Below are positions 43,400-51,688 of a stretch of 64,000 nucleotides of DNA, piece by piece (position 1 is the first letter of the stretch; each line of letters begins with the position of its first letter). Source of the stretch: Flemingiibacterium sp045636145. GTDB lineage: Bacteria > Bacillota > Clostridia > Oscillospirales > CAG-272. The stretch is taken from the NCBI GenBank assembly GCA_045636145.1, contig JAZTWV010000042.1, positions 15,690 through 79,689 of the forward strand, given 5' to 3'. Position numbers and translations under genes: made by a program. The notes under the pieces were generated by a model, which was not told the origin of the DNA, ran no database searches, and saw nothing but the letters and a program-made list of their open reading frames with translations.

Positions 43400-44259
43400 C
43401 TGCTCTCACCGTTTTCCGCTTTGGCGTTATTGTAACTGCCTTCATATCTGCTATGTGAACTCTTGTAATATCCGTGTCGCTGATAACCGTACTTATACCT
43501 AGAGTGATATCCGTATTTGTAACCGTATTTCTTTTTGGAAACTCCATACACATCCGGAACAACTGCCAAAATCGGAATATTGTATCTCTGCTTAAGATAT
43601 TCCTCATCTCTTACGGTGGTATTCATAAGATCCTGTACAATGATAAGACCGCAGCTTGCAACAAGTCCGGCAAGTGCACCTATAAGTGCATATCTCGTAT
43701 TCGACGGAGAAGAAGACACCTTCGGATGCACGGCGTGGTCAACCAGACGAACAGAACTGCCATCCACAATATCCGAAATGCGATCAGGAAGCAAATCAAC
43801 GATAGTATCAACTATAAGTTTAGCATCGCCGGGATTATCGCAGGTAGCCGTTATACTGAAAATCTCAGTACCGTTCACAGAGCCCGCCTTAACTATATCT
43901 CGAAGCTGCTCATATGTATAAGGCAAATCGCTCTCCTCTATAGCTGCTTCCAACGTAGTTCTGGATTTTAGGATAATTACATAAACATCAAGCAAACTCT
44001 TAGCAGCCGACAACTGAGATGAACTGAAAGTGATCGTGCTGCCGCCAACAGAAAGTGAACTGTTGTTTACATACATCATTGCTGTTGCCGTATACTGTGG
44101 GACTACTGAAATCATAGCACCCGCAAAAGCTATTGCTCCGCACAAAACCATGGATATAACAATAATCCATATCTTGCTCCACAAGAGCGTTATCATATCA
44201 AGCAAGTCGAGTTCTGTGTTGTCCATGTCGACTGCACTGTTTGTAGCCTGCTCGTTCAT
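43396..44259 (-). CDS. Wzz-family chain-length determinant/kinase adaptor (YwqC type) with Tyr-rich tail
   Basis: This 287-residue membrane adaptor activates the BY-kinase. It has the Wzz layout: N-terminal helix (about 27-55, with WSKIWIIVISMVLCG), an extracellular coil region, and a second helix (about 195-220), so the C-terminus is cytoplasmic. That tail begins after IPILAVVPDVYG and is unusual: it holds 11 tyrosines with Lys/Gly/His (KKKYGYKYGYHSRYKYGY), resembling the kinase tail. ATG 44259 after AAAGGAAACACT is used; a TTG five codons earlier overlaps the site. Confidence 0.92.
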   Translation of the reverse strand: MNEQATNSAVDMDNTELDLLDMITLLWSKIWIIVISMVLCGAIAFAGAMISVVPQYTATAMMYVNNSSLSVGGSTITFSSSQLSAAKSLLDVYVIILKSRTTLEAAIEESDLPYTYEQLRDIVKAGSVNGTEIFSITATCDNPGDAKLIVDTIVDLLPDRISDIVDGSSVRLVDHAVHPKVSSSPSNTRYALIGALAGLVASCGLIIVQDLMNTTVRDEEYLKQRYNIPILAVVPDVYGVSKKKYGYKYGYHSRYKYGYQRHGYYKSSHSRYEGSYNNAKAENGESR

Positions 44260-44311
44260 AGTGTTTCCTTTCAAGTTTGTGTTTTCGCTTTAATACACCG
44301 TATTGCAGGTG

Positions 44312-44794
44312 TCATTTTGAAGATTTAATGCGCTTTAATGTACGTCTCAGCCTATTTTGCACTCCGTGCACAAGCCGTTTAAGCAGCCGCACAAGCATCC
44401 ATATGCGAACATATATTGTGTATAGAACGTTATCACTCTTTGTCCATTTCTTACCGTCGCGTGAAAAAGCCGTCATAACTGCTATGATCTGGTCCGGTCT
44501 TATCCCTCGCTCAAGAATGTACTGATTGTCTCCGCACATGGAATAGGTTTCACCGTTATCTCTTATAATGCGGTGGAGCACAAATGCACCGTTATCGCGC
44601 CTGTACAAGGGCAAATCGCCAACCTTTAGCTGTCCCGCAGGTGAAAGCTTCACCCGGCTGATTCTGTGCTTAAGCATGGGGAACATTGAATTTCCGGAAA
44701 CCGTAAGCTCAACAGTTCCCCCCGCCGCGATAACTTCCTCCATGATCGGAGAAAGGCTAACCATTCTTACATCAAGCTGTTTTTTAGTGTCCAT
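44312..44794 (-). CDS. S24/S26 signal-peptidase-like protein (SipW type)
   Basis: This 160-residue protein has the serine-peptidase segment GNSMFPML (nucleophile Ser) and, further on, FVLHRII. In SipW/archaeal-type signal peptidases this His replaces the Lys of ordinary type I enzymes. GDLPLYRRDNG fits between them. A hydrophobic C-terminal segment (VLYTIYVRIWMLVRLL) and a basic tail may tether it to the membrane. It begins two bases after the SLH gene stop, so the SLH protein is a possible substrate. It may also process the sortase substrate. Confidence 0.78.
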   Translation of the reverse strand: MDTKKQLDVRMVSLSPIMEEVIAAGGTVELTVSGNSMFPMLKHRISRVKLSPAGQLKVGDLPLYRRDNGAFVLHRIIRDNGETYSMCGDNQYILERGIRPDQIIAVMTAFSRDGKKWTKSDNVLYTIYVRIWMLVRLLKRLVHGVQNRLRRTLKRIKSSK

Positions 44795-44796
44795 GC

Positions 44797-45966
44797 TTAG
44801 TCGTTGCCCTTGTTGCCGAGAATTTCCTCAAGGTCAACAACTCCATCGTCGCCTATTTCTATACGGTCCTGATTCGATTCATATTCAGCCTTTGCTGCGT
44901 TATACCATTCAAAGAAATCGGAAATATCATCAAACTTCGAAAGATGCTGTGCCTGCTCCTCGCCGGTCATAGCGGTATACTCCTCGTATGTATAATCTTC
45001 CGGAGCTTTATCTACAGGAACTTCAGGTTCCTTTGTATCCTCGGGTTCCTTTGTATCCTCAGGCTCCTTTGTATCCTCAGGCTCCTTTGTATCCTCAGGC
45101 TCCTTTGTATCCTCAGGCTCCTTTGTATCCTCAGGCTCCTTTGTATCCTCGGGCTCCTTTGTATCCTCAGGCTCTCTGGTGTCGTCTTTATCGTCATCAT
45201 CTCTGTCAACAGATGGCTTTACAACAGGTTTGCTAGTACCGGTACCCGTACCTGTGTCCGGAACATCCACGATTATGCCTGTTCCGCCGGTCTGCGTATC
45301 ATCTTCAGTCTTTGGAGCAAGCGGAACACCCACATTTTCGTCTCTGCCGTTAAGCTTAACATCAACAGCTTCGTTAAATTCCTCAAGAGTAAACACACCG
45401 CGAGAAATAAGATCTTTCGCAAGCGCATTATCATTCAATGTAAGCGCATTCCAGAACACCGAGATGGCATCACCGCGAGTGAACTCGGAATCAACCTCAT
45501 TTTTTGTGATAAGTCCAATTTTTCTAGCAAGCTCATATGGATGATCCCACGTAAATTCAGGATTTTCACCGCTGTCCTTGTGACCAAGCATACGGAGAGT
45601 GAGAGTCAGGAACATATACTCGTCCATCTGCATATCCGAACCAAACTCTGTGCCTGAAATACCGTTGGTAATAGAGTTAAGCCAAGCATAGTTTATATAT
45701 GCCGCAGCCCACGCAGGCACATCAATAAACGGCGCACTGTAGTCATAACTGTTGGCAGTCTTTTCCTGACCAATCATGCGAACAAGCAGTGTAACACCCT
45801 CCGCACGGCTAAGTTTGCCGTCAAGGTTGTAATCCACACCGTTTCCAAGGAAAAGCTCAAGATTATTGAGAGCATCTGCGGTGTTAACCTGCTCATTTGT
45901 GTGAGCACCGATAGTAGGGGTAAGCATTGTTGCTGCAAGCAGTAATGCGATAAGACTTTTTTTCAT
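44797..45966 (-). CDS. SLH-domain surface protein with DTKEPE repeats
   Basis: This 389-residue protein is a paralogue of the SLH protein at 579-1514. A signal peptide (1-20, ending IGAH) is followed by SLH repeats to about residue 200 (FIDVPAWAA and NSITNGISG match the paralogue), then a linker. Eight copies of DTKEPE after one DTREPE follow (about 288-342), then an acidic helical C-terminus (YEEYTAMTGEEQAQHL). It ends GNKGND, without the PWG of its paralogue. ATG 45966 has AGGAGG in front; the longer upstream frame is part of the leader. It heads the nine-gene operon. Confidence 0.92.
   Translation of the reverse strand: MKKSLIALLLAATMLTPTIGAHTNEQVNTADALNNLELFLGNGVDYNLDGKLSRAEGVTLLVRMIGQEKTANSYDYSAPFIDVPAWAAAYINYAWLNSITNGISGTEFGSDMQMDEYMFLTLTLRMLGHKDSGENPEFTWDHPYELARKIGLITKNEVDSEFTRGDAISVFWNALTLNDNALAKDLISRGVFTLEEFNEAVDVKLNGRDENVGVPLAPKTEDDTQTGGTGIIVDVPDTGTGTGTSKPVVKPSVDRDDDDKDDTREPEDTKEPEDTKEPEDTKEPEDTKEPEDTKEPEDTKEPEDTKEPEDTKEPEVPVDKAPEDYTYEEYTAMTGEEQAQHLSKFDDISDFFEWYNAAKAEYESNQDRIEIGDDGVVDLEEILGNKGND
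45025..45186 (-). repeat. 18-bp in-frame minisatellite
   Basis: Eight nearly identical 18-base units (core GAGGATACAAAG on the minus strand) plus one diverged unit encode the (DTKEPE) tract. Only a few third-position changes separate copies, so copy number may vary by slippage. Confidence 0.92.
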
Positions 45967-46265
45967 GATAATCCTCCTGAATTTTATTAGTTTAAAGCAC
46001 ATATTCATGTGTTTGCGCTTGCGGGTTAAAAACCAATTTAGGCACTGCGAATTTTTTATAACAAATGTAATCTTCAAATGAGCAGGCCATGAACATGAGC
46101 GATAATCTTTTGCGCGTATCACACAATGAAATTATAAAAATGTGTTAAGCGCACAAAAGTCGACGCCATGACAGGTCGTGAGCCCTGTACGCGTGTTCTT
46201 CGCAGCAGTGTTTTCCTCGGTGACATTTGGGCACAAATATCCCATAGAAACACAACCGCTATTCT
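45967..46265 (-). promoter_or_regulatory. Long 5' leader of the SLH/polysaccharide operon
   Basis: From the promoter at 46266-46294 the transcript would carry a leader of nearly 300 bases. It can fold locally, for example ACAGG with CCTGT around 46174-46191 and GGGCACAAATATCCC near 46230. No U-run terminator and no riboswitch class I recognise. Confidence 0.5.
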
Positions 46266-46294
46266 ATTTTAACATATAGTTATCCAAATGTAAA
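46266..46294 (-). promoter_or_regulatory. Promoter of the SLH/polysaccharide operon
   Basis: Reading leftward: TTTACA (46294-46289) and TAAAAT (46271-46266), 17-base spacer. The remaining 46295-46448 is AT-rich with nothing else visible. Confidence 0.65.
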
Positions 46295-46448
46295 GAGTTT
46301 TTCACAATTTTGTTTAAAAAAAATACTTAGAACATGTTTTTGCTTATTATGCAATATCCACACAGATTTGGATTTTCGAAGCAGTAAACACAAAAAATGC
46401 ACTTTACCAACAGCATATTTGTGAATTTTTCCATTTCCTGTCCCAACA

Positions 46449-46491
46449 AATCAAAACCGCCACTTCATCATGTGAAGTGGTGGTTTTGATT
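46449..46491 (-). terminator. Terminator of glnA
   Basis: AATCAAAACC-CCACTTCA and TGAAGTGG-GGTTTTGATT form a long stem across 46449-46491, 15 bases after the glnA stop. Confidence 0.88.
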
Positions 46492-46505
46492 ATTCACATT
46501 TTAAA

Positions 46506-47930
46506 TTAAAGATTAAAGTACTTGTCGTACTCTGCGGGATGAGGAATTGCTGCCATCTGACGGCACTCCTCGCGCTTTGTCTTAACAAAGTTCTTTATAA
46601 GCTCCTCCGGGAATACTCCGCTTGCAGTCAGGTAATCGTGATCTGCTTCAAGTGCGTCGAGAGCCGCATCAAGAGAGGTGGGAAGGCCCTGAAGCTTTGC
46701 TTTTTCTTCCTCGGGAAGATGATAGAGGTTTACATCGTAAGGACCCCAGCCGTTAGCATGAGGATCTATCTTGTTCTTCACACCGTCAAGACCTGCCATG
46801 AGGATGGCCGCATAGCAGAAGTAGGGGTTGCAGGTCGCATCGGGATTGCGAAGCTCAAAGCGGCGCTTTTCGGGGCTCTTTGCATACGCAGGGATACGGA
46901 TTACCGCACTGCGGTTGGAAGTTGCATATCCTACGGTTACAGGAGCTTCGAAGCCGGGCACAAGACGCTTGAAGGAGTTTGTGCTGGGGTTGGTAAGAGC
47001 GCAAAGAGAAGCAATATGCTTAAGCAGTCCGCCCATGAAGTAGTGTGCGGTCTCGCTGAGATGCGCATATCCGTTATCATCGGAGAATACAGGCTTGCCG
47101 TCCTTCATAAGAAGCATATGAACGTGCATACCGCTGCCTGCCTCGCCGTATATAGGCTTCGGCATAAATGTAGCTGTCTTGCCGTATTTCAGCGCAGGGT
47201 TGTGAATGATATATTTAATCATCATAGTAGCATCAGCCATGTGCACTACTTCGCCAAGCTGCGGCTCTATCTCAAACTGACCGGATGCCGCAACCTCGGG
47301 GTGATGATAGTTTATCTCAATTCCCGCATCCTTCATATGAAGGCACATTTCACTGCGGCATTCGTAGGAAATATCAAAGGGTTTTGCAATATGGTAGTTC
47401 TTCTGCTTCGGAACAACAACACCGAGACCCTCAGTTGCACTGTTCCAATAGGACTGCTTTGCATCCACCATAGCACTGATCTCGCGTCCGCTGACCTCCC
47501 AGCCAACCTGATCGAAAAGGTAAAATTCAAATTCGGGGAGAATAAGCATGGTATCAGCAACACCGCTCTTTTTCATCTCCTCAACAGCCGCACGGACGAT
47601 ATTGCGCGGATACTGCGGAAGCGGACGGTTTTCGGGGGTGTCGATTATCATTGCGTTACCGGTCATAGAGAGTGTGGGAATATCGCAGAACGGATCAATA
47701 ACCGCTGTATCCGGATCGGGAATAAACACCATGTCGCTCTTTTCAACTACCGCATAGCCGTAGTTTGAAGCATCAAAGCCAATTCCGCTCTTCATTGTGT
47801 CTTCGGAAAAATTCTGTGCGGGGATAGTAACATGACGGTACTGACCGTTGATGTCCACCATCTTGAAATCCACCATTTTGATGCCGTTGTCACGGATCAT
47901 CGCCATAATATCCTGTACGCTCTTGCTCAT
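46506..47930 (-). CDS. glnA: Glutamine synthetase type I
   Basis: GlnA makes glutamine from glutamate, ammonia and ATP. The 474 residues hold the beta-grasp and catalytic domains: LPEFEFYLFD with metal-binding Glu, NYHHPEVAASGQFEIE, HVHMLLM, NPSTNSFKRLVPGFEAP, NRSAVIRIP and RRFELRNPDATCNPY. The segment DVNLYHLPEEE aligns with the adenylylation loop (Tyr) of beta-type enzymes, though whether it is modified here is unknown. ATG 47930 (AAAGGAATGG upstream) replaces a longer frame. It stands alone, divergent from leuA, near a PII-type gene at 52.3 kb. Confidence 0.96.
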   Translation of the reverse strand: MSKSVQDIMAMIRDNGIKMVDFKMVDINGQYRHVTIPAQNFSEDTMKSGIGFDASNYGYAVVEKSDMVFIPDPDTAVIDPFCDIPTLSMTGNAMIIDTPENRPLPQYPRNIVRAAVEEMKKSGVADTMLILPEFEFYLFDQVGWEVSGREISAMVDAKQSYWNSATEGLGVVVPKQKNYHIAKPFDISYECRSEMCLHMKDAGIEINYHHPEVAASGQFEIEPQLGEVVHMADATMMIKYIIHNPALKYGKTATFMPKPIYGEAGSGMHVHMLLMKDGKPVFSDDNGYAHLSETAHYFMGGLLKHIASLCALTNPSTNSFKRLVPGFEAPVTVGYATSNRSAVIRIPAYAKSPEKRRFELRNPDATCNPYFCYAAILMAGLDGVKNKIDPHANGWGPYDVNLYHLPEEEKAKLQGLPTSLDAALDALEADHDYLTASGVFPEELIKNFVKTKREECRQMAAIPHPAEYDKYFNL

Positions 47931-47979
47931 TTTGTATACCATTCCTTTCAAAAATTGTAATGGGTTTTGTGATATAAAT

Positions 47980-48008
47980 ATCATACTACATTTTCTTTGA
48001 AATAACAA
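47980..48008 (-). promoter_or_regulatory. Promoter of glnA
   Basis: Reading leftward: TTGTTA (48008-48003) and TATGAT (47985-47980), 17-base spacer, about 43 bases of leader. Confidence 0.6.
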
Positions 48009-48077
48009 TGCTATAGGAAATTTTTTAACATTTATTTTACTTTTTCATGGAATAACCCGGAATTTTCACCAAAACAC

Positions 48078-48106
48078 TTGACAAAAACAGTAAAATATAT
48101 TATAAT
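48078..48106 (+). promoter_or_regulatory. Promoter of the leuA-ilvBN operon
   Basis: TTGACA (48078-48083) and TATAAT (48101-48106), 17-base spacer, both perfect. Leader length to leuA is about 200 bases. Confidence 0.9.
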
Positions 48107-48112
48107 GTTAGA

Positions 48113-48260
48113 AATTAAGCTTCATAAAGGCTGTGACGTGGACGGTGGGATTAGATTCCGAAAAGCGTCAGACTTCCGTCTGCGTTTTTGTGTTGTACCG
48201 CGTATTTTGGGCATTACACCCGTCCCAAGGCAAACGCTTTGGGATGGGGATTTTTATTAG
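48113..48260 (+). promoter_or_regulatory. leuA leader with two successive terminator hairpins
   Basis: First hairpin: AAAAGCGTCAGAC pairs with GTCTGCGTTTT around TTCC (about 48162-48189), ending in UUUUU. Upstream GACG (48136) could pair with the CGTC of its 5' arm, offering an alternative fold. Second: CCCGTCCCAAGG with CTTTGGGATGGGG (about 48220-48251), then ATTTTTATT. GTACCGCG before the second hairpin resembles a T-box, but the preceding bases (TGTTGT) do not match the TGGN bulge. A transcription-attenuation leader is clear; the sensed signal is not. Confidence 0.7.
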
Positions 48261-48311
48261 ATTACAGAATCATGGCACGGATTATGCCATATTACCTAAG
48301 GAGCAATTATC

Positions 48312-49985
48312 ATGATGGATTCAAGCAAATACGCGGTGAGCTATTATCCGGCTCCTGCGGGCTACAATAAATGGGCACTGAAAGATCATATAGAAACTGC
48401 ACCCGTATGGTGCTCGGTTGATATGCGTGACGGGAACCAGAGTCTGGTTATACCAATGAGCCTTGAAGAAAAGCTTGAATATTTCAAGGTACTGCTTGAT
48501 GTAGGTTTCAAGGAGATCGAAGTGGGATTTCCTGCGGCAAGCGATACGGAATACGATTTTCTTCGTACACTCATAGACAACTCCATGATTCCGGACGACG
48601 TTACCGTCCAGGTGCTTACCCAGTGCCGTGAGCACATAATAAGAAAAACATTCGAAGCGTGTCAGGGTGCACCGAAAGCCATAATACATTTTTATAATTC
48701 TCTGAGCGTTGCACAGCGCGAAATGGTATTTAAAAAATCCAAAGAAGAAATAAAAAAGATCGCCACGGACGGCGCAAAACTTGTTAAACGGCTTGCAGGT
48801 GAACACGACGGTTCTTTCCGATTCGAATATTCCCCCGAAAGCTTCACCGGAACAGAGCCGGAATATGCCCTTGAGGTATGCAATGCGGTTCTTGATATCC
48901 TTGAACCGTCAAAAGACAATAATGTTATAATAAACCTGCCTGTGACGGTCGAAATGAGTATGCCTCATGTATATGCAAGCCAGGTTGAGTATATAAGCGA
49001 AAACCTTAAGTACCGCGAGCACGTCACCCTCTCGCTCCATCCGCACAATGACCGCGGCACGGGCGTTGCGGACACCGAGCTTGCACTCCTTGCAGGCGCA
49101 CAGCGTGTTGAGGGTACTCTTTTCGGCAACGGAGAGCGTACCGGCAACGTTGATATTATAACTCTCGCCATGAATATGTACTCTCACGGAATTGACCCCG
49201 GGCTTGATCTTTCCGATATGCCAAGGCTTGTGGAAAAATACGAAAAATGCACCCGTATGCGTGTATATGAACGCTCACCCTATGCAGGCGAGCTTGTGTT
49301 TGCCGCCTTTTCCGGCGGTCATCAGGATGCCATTGCCAAGGCTATGAAGCACCGCGAAGAAAACGAGATTCACGGATGGGATATTCCCTACATTCCAATT
49401 GATCCGAGAGATATTAACCGCACATACGATTCGGACGTAATACGGGTCAATTCTCAAAGCGGCAAGGGCGGAATCGCTTACCTTTTGGAGCAGACATACG
49501 GATACGTTCTCCCTGCCGGAATGCGTGACGATCTCAGCTATCGCTGCAAGAGCATTTCTGACCACGAGCACAAGGAGCTTAAAGCCCATGAGGTGCTGAG
49601 CATATTCAAAAAAAGCTATTTTCTCGAACCCGACTCGGATATCAATGTGCTTGATATGCATTTTCACCGTGTGGGAAACGTGGTGGAATCGGAGATCACC
49701 TTCACGAAAAACGGAAGCACCGCTACCATTCACTGTTCGGGCAACGGTTCGCTTGACGCGGCAAGCAATGCGCTGAAGGAGTTTACAGGTGCCGACTACG
49801 AACTGCTTATCTACAACGAGCACAGTATGCAGGAGCACGGTTCGGGAAGTATCGCGGCGGCTTACATCGGAATAAAGGACAGCGAGGGGAACATGAGCTT
49901 CGGTGCAGGCACTGACACCGATATTATACACGCCTCGGTTGATGCGCTGATCGCCGCCTACAACAACATGATAAAGAAGTCATAA
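48312..49985 (+). CDS. leuA: 2-isopropylmalate synthase
   Basis: LeuA condenses 2-ketoisovalerate with acetyl-CoA, the first leucine-specific step. The 557 residues form a TIM-barrel (about 30-310, WCSVDMRDGNQSL at the start; metal-binding HPHNDRGTG near 240), a linker with GHQDAIAKAM, and a C-terminal domain (about 440-557) that gives leucine feedback in this longer class. ATG 48312 after AAGGAG is used. It heads a three-gene operon with ilvB and ilvN behind an attenuator leader. Confidence 0.96.
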   Translation: MMDSSKYAVSYYPAPAGYNKWALKDHIETAPVWCSVDMRDGNQSLVIPMSLEEKLEYFKVLLDVGFKEIEVGFPAASDTEYDFLRTLIDNSMIPDDVTVQVLTQCREHIIRKTFEACQGAPKAIIHFYNSLSVAQREMVFKKSKEEIKKIATDGAKLVKRLAGEHDGSFRFEYSPESFTGTEPEYALEVCNAVLDILEPSKDNNVIINLPVTVEMSMPHVYASQVEYISENLKYREHVTLSLHPHNDRGTGVADTELALLAGAQRVEGTLFGNGERTGNVDIITLAMNMYSHGIDPGLDLSDMPRLVEKYEKCTRMRVYERSPYAGELVFAAFSGGHQDAIAKAMKHREENEIHGWDIPYIPIDPRDINRTYDSDVIRVNSQSGKGGIAYLLEQTYGYVLPAGMRDDLSYRCKSISDHEHKELKAHEVLSIFKKSYFLEPDSDINVLDMHFHRVGNVVESEITFTKNGSTATIHCSGNGSLDAASNALKEFTGADYELLIYNEHSMQEHGSGSIAAAYIGIKDSEGNMSFGAGTDTDIIHASVDALIAAYNNMIKKS

Positions 49986-50018
49986 ACACAGAAAGAACTG
50001 AAACGAAAGGCTAAACAA

Positions 50019-51677
50019 ATGCTGCTATCAGGATCGGATATCATTATTAAAGTTCTGCTTGAGCAGGGATGCGACACCGTATTCGGCTATCCGGGCGGAC
50101 AAATACTGAACGTCTACGATTCACTTTACAAATTCAAGGACAAAATACGCCATATTCTCACAGCTCACGAACAGGGAGCGGCACACGCCGCAGACGGCTA
50201 TGCAAGAGCTACGGGCAAGCCGGGCGTTGTAATCGCCACATCAGGTCCCGGCGCAACAAATCTTGTAACAGGTATTGCCACAGCACATATGGACTCCGTT
50301 CCCCTTATCGCCATAACGGGGAACGTGGCAACACACGATATCGGCTACGACAGCTTTCAGGAGCTTGACATCACCGGCGTAACACTGCCAATAACAAAGC
50401 ATAACTATTTTGTTGACACGCCCGAAGGGCTTGCCGATACCATACGTGAGGCATTTCGAATTGCAATATCCGGAAGACCCGGACCTGTACTTATAGACGT
50501 CCCAAAGGATGTTCAAACGGCACTGTGCGAATACGAGGAGAAGCCGACGGTAAAACCGAATGCACCTTTTGCCGCCAAGGATATGCGGATCGAAGCGGCG
50601 GCTGAGTGCATCAACAGCTCCAAACGCCCGTACATATATTTCGGCGGCGGAATCATTCGCGGCGGAGCGCAGGAAGAAATGCTTACTTTGGCAGAGCTTT
50701 GCGACGCGCCAATGGGATGCTCCCTTATGGGACTTTCCGCCATTCCCACCGACCACCCACGCTTCCTCGGTATGCAGGGTATGCACGGTCACTTTGCCGC
50801 ATCGAAGGCAATGGAAAGTGCCGACTGTATAATTGCGCTGGGCGTAAGATTCAATGACCGCGTAACGGGCAACAGGCTGAATTTTGCCAAAAACACAAAG
50901 ATAGTTCACATAGATATTGACGGCTCGGAGCTGTCAAAGTCCCTCTGCGATGCCCACGGACTTCGCGCAGACCTGAAATGCACGCTTCAAAAGCTCATTC
51001 CTCTTATAAAGCAAACGCGGCACATAAAATGGCGTGAGATCATTTCGGAAATAAGAGCCGAGGGCGAGAAATTCACCGACAATCGGAGCGGAATGACTCC
51101 TAAAAATATCATTGCAACGCTTCAAAAGTATATCTGTGATAATACACCTGTCATAACGGATGTTGGTCAGCATCAGATGTGGACAGCACAGTATCTTGTG
51201 CAGAAAACAGTTCGCCGCTTTATCACCAGCGGCGGTCTTGGTACTATGGGATTCGGCATGGGTGCCGCTATGGGGGCGGCGATAGGATGTGGTGAGCGTG
51301 CCATTCTTGTAAGCGGCGACGGAAGCTTCGGCATGAGTCTTCAGGAGCTTGCAACAGCCGTAACCTACAGCATTCCTTTGACAATACTCATAATGAACAA
51401 CGGAGTTCTCGGAATGGTACATCAGTGGCAGAACCTGTTCTTCGACAAACGCTACTCCTGCACCGAACTTGACCGAAAAACCGACTTTGTAAAATTGGCA
51501 GAGGCATTCGGTGCATCCGGTGAGACTGTCTTGACCCTCTCACAGCTTGATGCGGCACTTGCGAGAGCCAACAGCGGATCTTCTCCGTATATCATAGATT
51601 GCAGAATTTCAAAAGATGAGCTGGTTTTCCCCATGCGTCCACCGGAAGGCTCATCGGACGACATTATTTTAAAATGA
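50019..51677 (+). CDS. ilvB: Acetolactate synthase large subunit
   Basis: IlvB joins two pyruvates, or pyruvate and 2-ketobutyrate, with ThDP for valine, leucine and isoleucine synthesis. Typical parts among 552 residues: DTVFGYPGGQILNVYDSLY and HEQGAAHAADGYARATGKP (ThDP-activating Glu), FAD-domain GVRFNDRVTG, and the ThDP-diphosphate motif GDGSFGMSLQEL to NNGVLGMVHQWQ. It is 33 bases after leuA and 11 before ilvN, so all three are co-expressed. Confidence 0.96.
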   Translation: MLLSGSDIIIKVLLEQGCDTVFGYPGGQILNVYDSLYKFKDKIRHILTAHEQGAAHAADGYARATGKPGVVIATSGPGATNLVTGIATAHMDSVPLIAITGNVATHDIGYDSFQELDITGVTLPITKHNYFVDTPEGLADTIREAFRIAISGRPGPVLIDVPKDVQTALCEYEEKPTVKPNAPFAAKDMRIEAAAECINSSKRPYIYFGGGIIRGGAQEEMLTLAELCDAPMGCSLMGLSAIPTDHPRFLGMQGMHGHFAASKAMESADCIIALGVRFNDRVTGNRLNFAKNTKIVHIDIDGSELSKSLCDAHGLRADLKCTLQKLIPLIKQTRHIKWREIISEIRAEGEKFTDNRSGMTPKNIIATLQKYICDNTPVITDVGQHQMWTAQYLVQKTVRRFITSGGLGTMGFGMGAAMGAAIGCGERAILVSGDGSFGMSLQELATAVTYSIPLTILIMNNGVLGMVHQWQNLFFDKRYSCTELDRKTDFVKLAEAFGASGETVLTLSQLDAALARANSGSSPYIIDCRISKDELVFPMRPPEGSSDDIILK

Positions 51678-51688
51678 GGTAATCGGAC

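Noticed and set aside
45025..45186. CRISPR-like regular repeats
   Set aside because: The units are contiguous 18-base coding repeats without spacers. They encode DTKEPE in frame.
46539..47768. 409-codon open frame opposite glnA
   Set aside because: It is antisense to a highly conserved gene, with no ribosome binding site.
48162..48257. Leucine leader peptide attenuator before leuA
   Set aside because: No short frame with a ribosome binding site and a run of Leu, Val or Ile codons is found in the leader.
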